A DNA stretch of 64,000 bases from Paenibacillus tepidiphilus (GTDB lineage Bacteria > Bacillota > Bacilli > Paenibacillales > Paenibacillaceae), in the NCBI RefSeq assembly GCF_008635795.1, contig NZ_VWRQ01000009.1, positions 1-64,000 of the forward strand, read 5' to 3'. Shown here in pieces: positions 59,484 to 64,000 of this stretch; position 1 is the first letter of the stretch; each line of letters starts with the position of its first letter. The notes below the pieces were generated by a model. It ran no database searches. It was given only the letters and a program-made list of their open reading frames with translations, and had not been told where the DNA came from. The translations under genes were made by a program, and so were the position numbers.

Positions 59484-59513
59484 TTGACAGTGGGATGGAT
59501 TACCCGGTTTAAT
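59484..59513 (+). promoter_or_regulatory. Promoter of the gcvT-gcvPA-gcvPB operon
   Basis: TTGACA (59484-59489), 18-nt spacer, TTTAAT (59508-59513). Transcription would begin near 59520, about 95 nt before the glycine riboswitch. Confidence 0.65.
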
Positions 59514-59615
59514 GGAGTCAGCAGAATTGAACCCCACGAAGTGAAACACCTTTCAACGGGATTTACTTCGGGCACTTTGAAGGGGTCCCAATAACAACAT
59601 ACGGTTTGCGAATGA

Positions 59616-59823
59616 GGGTACAGGGAGAGACTGTCTCACAAGAAGACAGCGCCGAAGGAGTAAGCCCGGGGTTGGGTGAATCTCTCAGGCAAAAGGACCT
59701 GTGCCGGACGCATCTCTGGAGAGCATCAGACTGCAGCAGCAGGATACTGGTCACCAACGGGGAAACCTGCCTAGCGGCTTCATGCAGGTATGCAGGGTAA
59801 CTCTCAGGTACAAAGGACAGAGC
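59616..59823 (+). promoter_or_regulatory. Tandem glycine riboswitch
   Basis: Two glycine aptamers lie in tandem. The first (about 59620-59703) has GGAGAGACTG, GCCGAAGGAG and TCTCAGGCAAAAGGACC. The second (about 59712-59823) has CTCTGGAGAG, CACCAACGGGG and CTCTCAGGTACAAAGGACAG. The repeated CTCAGG-AxAAGGAC core is the hallmark of this class. It lies between the promoter and gcvT. With the overlapping terminator, the design is a transcriptional ON switch: glycine turns on its own breakdown. Confidence 0.95.
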
Positions 59824-59879
59824 GGAAAGCTGATTATGCGCGTGCGCGTGCATCTTTGGCATCCGCCTGTCCTTTTTTT
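59815..59879 (+). terminator. Riboswitch expression-platform terminator
   Basis: GGACAGAGCGGA (59815-59826) pairs with TCCGCCTGTCC (59862-59872), followed by seven T residues. The left arm is the 3' end of the second aptamer, so glycine binding should hold it and prevent termination. Confidence 0.88.
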
Positions 59880-59944
59880 ATATTCTTCCGGCCCGGCAAA
59901 TGCCTGGGTGCAATTCCCGCCAAACAGACTAAGGGAGTGACCAC

Positions 59945-61069
59945 ATGGATGCTTTGAAGAGAACGCCTTTTTATGAATTTTATTCCGCCTTTGCAGAAGC
60001 CCGCTGTATCGATTTCGGCGGCTGGGAGCTGCCGGTGCAGTTCACCGGCATTGTGAAGGAGCATGAAGCGGTACGCCGGCAGGCAGGCCTGTTCGATGTC
60101 TCGCATATGGGCGAGTTCATCGCGGAGGGCAGCGGCGCCGAAGCGTTCCTGCAGAAGATGACCACCAACGACGTATCCAAGCTGACGGACGGTGCGGCAC
60201 AATATACGCTGATGTGCTATCCTTCCGGCGGTGTCGTCGATGACCTTCTCGTATACCGCCTCGGCGAAGAGCGTTATATGCTTGTCGTGAACGCCTCTAA
60301 CATCGACAAGGATTTCCAGTGGCTGCAGGAGCATCTCACCGCCGAATTCAGCGGCGTCAGCCTGACGAATGTCTCGGACGAGACGGTTTTGCTCGCTTTG
60401 CAAGGCCCACTGGCCGAAACGATTCTCCAGTCCGTCACCCCTTCCCCCCTGAATGAACTGAACCCCTTTCACTTTATCGAGCATGCCGAAGTCTGCGGCG
60501 TATCCGTGCTGCTCTCCCGTACCGGATATACCGGCGAGGACGGCTTTGAGCTGTACGCTTCCGCCGGCACTGCGAAAGCGCTCTGGAACGGCCTGCTCAC
60601 TGCAGGCGAGCCGCATGGCCTGACGCCCGCCGGTCTCGGCGCCCGCGACACGCTGCGCTTCGAGGCCAAGCTGCCGCTGTACGGCCAGGAGCTGGCGGCG
60701 GACATTACGCCGCTCGAAGCAGGCGTCCAGTTCTTCGTGAAGCTGGACAAAGCGGACTTCATCGGCCGCAGCGCCCTGCTTGCGCAGAAGGAAGCGGGAC
60801 TTCCCCGCCGCCTCGTCGGCCTGGAGATGATCGACCGCGGCATCCCGCGCACCCACTATCCGGTCTACGCGGGCGGCGTGAAGATCGGCGAGATCACCAC
60901 CGGGACTCAGTCGCCGACGCTGAAGCGCAATTTGGGGCTGGCACTGCTGGACGCCGCCTATGCCGCCATCGGCACCGAAGTATACGTTGAGATTCGCGGC
61001 AAGCAGTTGAAAGCGGCCGTAGTCAAGGCGCCGTTCTACAAAAAGAGCCAAGGAGTGAACCCGCAATGA
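59945..61069 (+). CDS. gcvT: Glycine cleavage system aminomethyltransferase (T protein)
   Basis: A 374-residue folate enzyme that takes the methylene group from lipoyl-GcvH onto tetrahydrofolate and frees ammonia. It has FGGWELPVQFTGI, LFDVSHMGEF, a folate-binding YMLVVNASN, RTGYTGEDGFELY and GARDTLRFEAKLPLYG. The ATG follows AAGGGAG at 7 nt. It is the first gene after the glycine riboswitch and overlaps gcvPA by 4 nt. Confidence 0.97.
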   Translation: MDALKRTPFYEFYSAFAEARCIDFGGWELPVQFTGIVKEHEAVRRQAGLFDVSHMGEFIAEGSGAEAFLQKMTTNDVSKLTDGAAQYTLMCYPSGGVVDDLLVYRLGEERYMLVVNASNIDKDFQWLQEHLTAEFSGVSLTNVSDETVLLALQGPLAETILQSVTPSPLNELNPFHFIEHAEVCGVSVLLSRTGYTGEDGFELYASAGTAKALWNGLLTAGEPHGLTPAGLGARDTLRFEAKLPLYGQELAADITPLEAGVQFFVKLDKADFIGRSALLAQKEAGLPRRLVGLEMIDRGIPRTHYPVYAGGVKIGEITTGTQSPTLKRNLGLALLDAAYAAIGTEVYVEIRGKQLKAAVVKAPFYKKSQGVNPQ

Positions 61070-62418
61070 AGCACCGCTATCTGCCCATGACCGAGCAGGA
61101 CCGCCAGGAAATGATGGAGGCCGTCGGCATTCAGTCCGTAGAGGAGCTGTTCGCCGACATCCCGCAGCAGGTCCGATATCAGGGCACGCTGCCGATGTCG
61201 GAAGCGCTCGATGAATACGCACTCCTGCGCCACATGAAGGAGCTGGCGGACAAAAACGCGAACTTCGACACCCACACCAGCTTCCTGGGCGCCGGACTCT
61301 ATGACCATCACATTCCGGTCGTGATCAACCATGTCATTTCCCGTTCGGAATTCTATACCGCTTATACGCCTTATCAGCCGGAGATCAGCCAGGGCGAACT
61401 GCAGGCCATCTTCGAATTTCAGTCCTATATCTGCGAGCTGACCGGCATGAAGGTCGCCAACGCGAGCATGTACGACGGAGCTACAGCCTTTGCGGAGGCG
61501 GCTGTATTGGCTTCGGGAGCGACCAAGCGCAAGAAGCTGGTCGTCTCCCGCACCGTGCATCCGGAGGCGCGCCAGGTGCTGGCCACCTCAGCCCACGCGC
61601 TGGGGCTGAGCATTGTCGAGGTCGGTTACAGGAACGGTGTAACCGACCAGGAGCAGCTCGCCGCCGCCATCGACGGCGAGACGGCGGCCGTGCTACTTCA
61701 ATCGCCGAACTTCTTCGGCGCGATTGAAGACCTCGCGGCCATGGAGCCGCTGATTCACGCGGCCAAGGGCCTGCTCGTCGTCAGCGCGAACCCGCTGGCG
61801 CTCGGGGTGCTGGAGACGCCGGGCAAGCTCGGCGCCGACATCGTGGTCGGTGATGCGCAGCCGCTCGGCATCCCGGCTTCGCTCGGCGGGCCGACCTGCG
61901 GCTTCTTCGCCGTCGCCGAGCATCTGATGCGCCGCATGCCGGGCCGCATCGTCGGCCAGACGGTCGACAAGAACGGCAAACGCGGCTTCGTGCTGACGCT
62001 GCAGGCGCGCGAGCAGCATATCCGCCGCGAGAAGGCGACGTCGAATATCTGCTCCAACCAGGCGCTGCTGGCGCTGTGCGCATCGGTCTACCTGTCCATC
62101 ATGGGCAAGGAAGGCATGCGCGAGGTCGGCGAGCTGAACATCCGCAAGAGCCGTTATGCCGCTGGCAAGCTCGCCGGAATCAGCGGAGCCGAAGCTGCCT
62201 TTACTGCACCTTACTTCAATGAATTCGTCGTGAAGCTGCCGGAAGGCGCAAATATCCCAGAAATTAATAGACAATTGCTGAAGGCCGGTATTCTCGGCGG
62301 CTACGACCTCGGCCGTGATTATCCCGAGCTGGCCGGACATATGCTGATTGCCGTTACCGAGAAGAGAAGCAAGACCGAAATCGACCAATTCGCGAGCGCA
62401 CTGGAGGGCTGTCTATGA
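61066..62418 (+). CDS. gcvPA: Glycine dehydrogenase (decarboxylating) subunit 1
   Basis: A 450-residue alpha subunit of the two-subunit P protein. Marks are [43 protein letters not shown] and GGPTCGFFA. With GcvPB it decarboxylates glycine and loads the aminomethyl group on GcvH. It overlaps gcvT and gcvPB by 4 nt each, so the three products are coupled. Confidence 0.97.
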   Translation: MKHRYLPMTEQDRQEMMEAVGIQSVEELFADIPQQVRYQGTLPMSEALDEYALLRHMKELADKNANFDTHTSFLGAGLYDHHIPVVINHVISRSEFYTAYTPYQPEISQGELQAIFEFQSYICELTGMKVANASMYDGATAFAEAAVLASGATKRKKLVVSRTVHPEARQVLATSAHALGLSIVEVGYRNGVTDQEQLAAAIDGETAAVLLQSPNFFGAIEDLAAMEPLIHAAKGLLVVSANPLALGVLETPGKLGADIVVGDAQPLGIPASLGGPTCGFFAVAEHLMRRMPGRIVGQTVDKNGKRGFVLTLQAREQHIRREKATSNICSNQALLALCASVYLSIMGKEGMREVGELNIRKSRYAAGKLAGISGAEAAFTAPYFNEFVVKLPEGANIPEINRQLLKAGILGGYDLGRDYPELAGHMLIAVTEKRSKTEIDQFASALEGCL

Positions 62419-63875
62419 AACCGGAACAAAGTCTGATCTTCGAGCTGAGCCGCCCCGGACGCTCGGCCTACTCTCTGCCCGTCTGTGACGTACCGCAGGG
62501 TGAAGCCCTGGAAAGCCTGATTCCCGCCGGACTTCTGCGCAGCGAGCCGGCGGTGCTGCCGGAAGTGTCGGAGGTCGATGTCATCCGCCACTATACCGCC
62601 CTCTCCCGCCGCAATTTCGGCGTCGACAACGGATTTTATCCGCTGGGCTCCTGCACGATGAAATATAATCCGAAGATCAACGAGGATGTTGCCCGCTTCC
62701 CCGGCCTGTCCAAGATTCATCCCTACCAGCCGGAAGAGAGCCTTCAAGGCGCACTGGAGCTGATGTACACCCTGCAGCAGGACCTCGCCGCCCTGACCGG
62801 CATGGATGCCGTCTCCCTGCAGCCGGCCGCCGGCGCCCACGGTGAATGGACCGGCCTGATGATGATCCGCGCCTACCATGAGAGCCGCGGCGAGACCCGC
62901 ACCAAGGTCATCGTGCCCGATTCCTCGCACGGCACGAACCCGGCCAGTGCCGCAGCCGCCGGTCTCGACACCGTGACGATTCCGTCCAATGCTCTGGGAA
63001 TGGTCGATCTGGAAGCATTGAAGGCGGCGGTCGGCAGCGACACCGCCGCCCTGATGCTGACCAACCCGAGCACACTGGGATTGTTCGAAACGCAAATTGT
63101 CGAGATCGCGTCCATCGTGCATGAAGCGGGTGGCCTGCTCTACTACGACGGTGCCAACTCCAACGCGATTATGGGCATCACCCGCCCCGGCGATATGGGC
63201 TTTGACGTCGTGCACCTGAATCTGCACAAGACGATGAGCACCCCGCACGGCGGCGGCGGCCCGGGCGCCGGTCCGGTCGGTGTAAAGGCGAAGCTGATTC
63301 CGTTCCTGCCGCAGCCGACCGTAGTCCGGAATGAAGACGGCAGCTTCTCGCTGCATTCAGGCGGACCGGAGTCGATTGGACGCGTGAAGGCTTACTACGG
63401 CAACTTCGGCATCCTTGTGCGGGCTTATGCCTACATCCGCACTTATGGTCCCGAAGGCCTGCGCGAAGTATCCGAGAATGCCGTGCTGAACGCCAATTAT
63501 ATGATGCACCGGCTGGCGCCATATTTTGAAATCCCGTATCCGGGCGTCTGCAAGCATGAATTCGTCATGTCCGGCCGCAATCTGAAGCAGTACGGCGTAC
63601 GGACACTGGATGTGGCCAAACGGCTGCTTGACTTCGGTTACCATCCGCCGACCGTCTACTTCCCGCTGACCGTTGAGGAATGCATGATGATTGAGCCGAC
63701 CGAAACCGAAAGCAAAGAAACGCTGGACGGCTTTATTGACACGATGATTCAGATCGTTAGAGAAGCGCAGGAAACGCCGGAGATTGTCATCAACGCTCCG
63801 CATACGACGGAGATTAGCCGGCTCGACGAGACGCAGGCGGCCCGCAAGCCGGTGCTGAACTGCGCCTGCGGCTAA
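62415..63875 (+). CDS. gcvPB: Glycine dehydrogenase (decarboxylating) subunit 2
   Basis: A 486-residue beta subunit of the P protein carrying pyridoxal phosphate. The PLP lysine lies in [18 protein letters not shown], with [13 protein letters not shown] and [12 protein letters not shown] upstream and KHEFVMSG near the C-terminus. It works as an alpha2beta2 enzyme with GcvPA in the cytoplasm and is the last gene of the riboswitch-controlled operon. Confidence 0.97.
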   Translation: MKPEQSLIFELSRPGRSAYSLPVCDVPQGEALESLIPAGLLRSEPAVLPEVSEVDVIRHYTALSRRNFGVDNGFYPLGSCTMKYNPKINEDVARFPGLSKIHPYQPEESLQGALELMYTLQQDLAALTGMDAVSLQPAAGAHGEWTGLMMIRAYHESRGETRTKVIVPDSSHGTNPASAAAAGLDTVTIPSNALGMVDLEALKAAVGSDTAALMLTNPSTLGLFETQIVEIASIVHEAGGLLYYDGANSNAIMGITRPGDMGFDVVHLNLHKTMSTPHGGGGPGAGPVGVKAKLIPFLPQPTVVRNEDGSFSLHSGGPESIGRVKAYYGNFGILVRAYAYIRTYGPEGLREVSENAVLNANYMMHRLAPYFEIPYPGVCKHEFVMSGRNLKQYGVRTLDVAKRLLDFGYHPPTVYFPLTVEECMMIEPTETESKETLDGFIDTMIQIVREAQETPEIVINAPHTTEISRLDETQAARKPVLNCACG

Positions 63876-63941
63876 ATAACAACCCATATTGGCGCTTTGC
63901 GTAAGGCTCCCAATATCTGCATACCGGTTAGATTAAACAGC

Positions 63942-63983
63942 AACGGGTGTACTCTCCTGGTCAAGGAAAGTACACCCGTTCTT
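63942..63983 (+). terminator. Terminator after the gcv operon
   Basis: AACGGGTGTACT (63942-63953) pairs with AGTACACCCGTT (63969-63980), followed by CTTTG. The T run is weak but the stem is perfect. An additional ATATTGG/CCAATAT inverted repeat lies upstream at 63886-63916. Confidence 0.7.
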
Positions 63984-64000
63984 TGAGTCGTATAGACAAC

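Noticed and set aside
59834-61222. 462-codon minus-strand frame opposite gcvT and the riboswitch
   Set aside because: It runs through a riboswitch terminator and the gcvT/gcvPA genes and has no SD.

Overview
The window looks like a chromosomal segment of a Gram-positive, spore-former-type Firmicute, most likely Paenibacillus or a close relative. This is inferred from the pcrB-pcrA-ligA cluster, several secreted proteins with copper-amine-oxidase-like (stalk) domains, split-subunit glycine dehydrogenase (gcvPA/gcvPB), a tandem glycine riboswitch, strong AGGAGG-type ribosome sites with frequent TTG/GTG starts, and fairly GC-rich housekeeping DNA. No species call is possible from sequence reading alone.

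Layout. 1-0.6 kb: the 5' end of a 16S rRNA gene leaving the window to the left, with its leader and promoter. 0.9-3.6 kb: an MFS exporter and a membrane-anchored molybdopterin oxidoreductase. 3.7-8.1 kb (minus): a two-component system, a kinase-less paralogue of its sensor, and a class A penicillin-binding protein. 8.3-13.1 kb (minus): alkaline phosphatase coupled to a MacB/FtsX-type ABC system with a His-rich permease and a lipoprotein, behind a candidate PhoP box. 13.3-19.4 kb: a GNAT acetyltransferase, then ligA, pcrA and pcrB. 19.8-26.5 kb (minus): a GDPD enzyme, an undecaprenyl-phosphate sugar transferase, two family 2 glycosyltransferases, rfbD and rfbB.

26.8-39.8 kb (minus) is a visibly AT-rich run of twelve tightly packed genes ending at a strong terminator. 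It is an ABC-transporter-dependent surface polysaccharide cluster. Reading from its promoter side it carries a sugar epimerase, Wzm- and Wzt-like transporter subunits, a coiled-coil methyltransferase, a two-domain GT4-GT2 glycosyltransferase, a large multi-spanning GT-C-like protein, a small SMR/EamA-like membrane protein, an FAD oxidoreductase, a CsbB/ArnC-like glycosyltransferase, an SDR, a TIM-barrel isomerase and a DPM1-like glycosyltransferase. galU, a U32 protein, and rfbA-rfbC follow. The four dTDP-rhamnose genes are split into two pairs (rfbD/rfbB on the left, rfbA/rfbC on the right) that bracket the AT-rich block. The best candidate for a little-described system is the coupled set at 27.7-33.9 kb: it has the parts of a three-component extracytoplasmic glycosylation system plus three enzymes that could make its unknown sugar.

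45.9-64 kb: a secreted stalk-domain protein and an HtrA-like protease; a siroheme nitrite/sulfite reductase; uvrA and uvrB with a LexA-like box; motA-motB; a small membrane protein; and the glycine cleavage system, with gcvH divergent from riboswitch-controlled gcvT-gcvPA-gcvPB.

Three intergenic regions (18.5, 19.6-19.8 and 53.9-54.2 kb) hold palindromic or tandem repeat structure that no gene explains. No tRNA gene, CRISPR array, intact insertion sequence or prophage was recognised. Several start codons were set from visible Shine-Dalgarno (SD) positions rather than from the longest reading frame; each case is noted.
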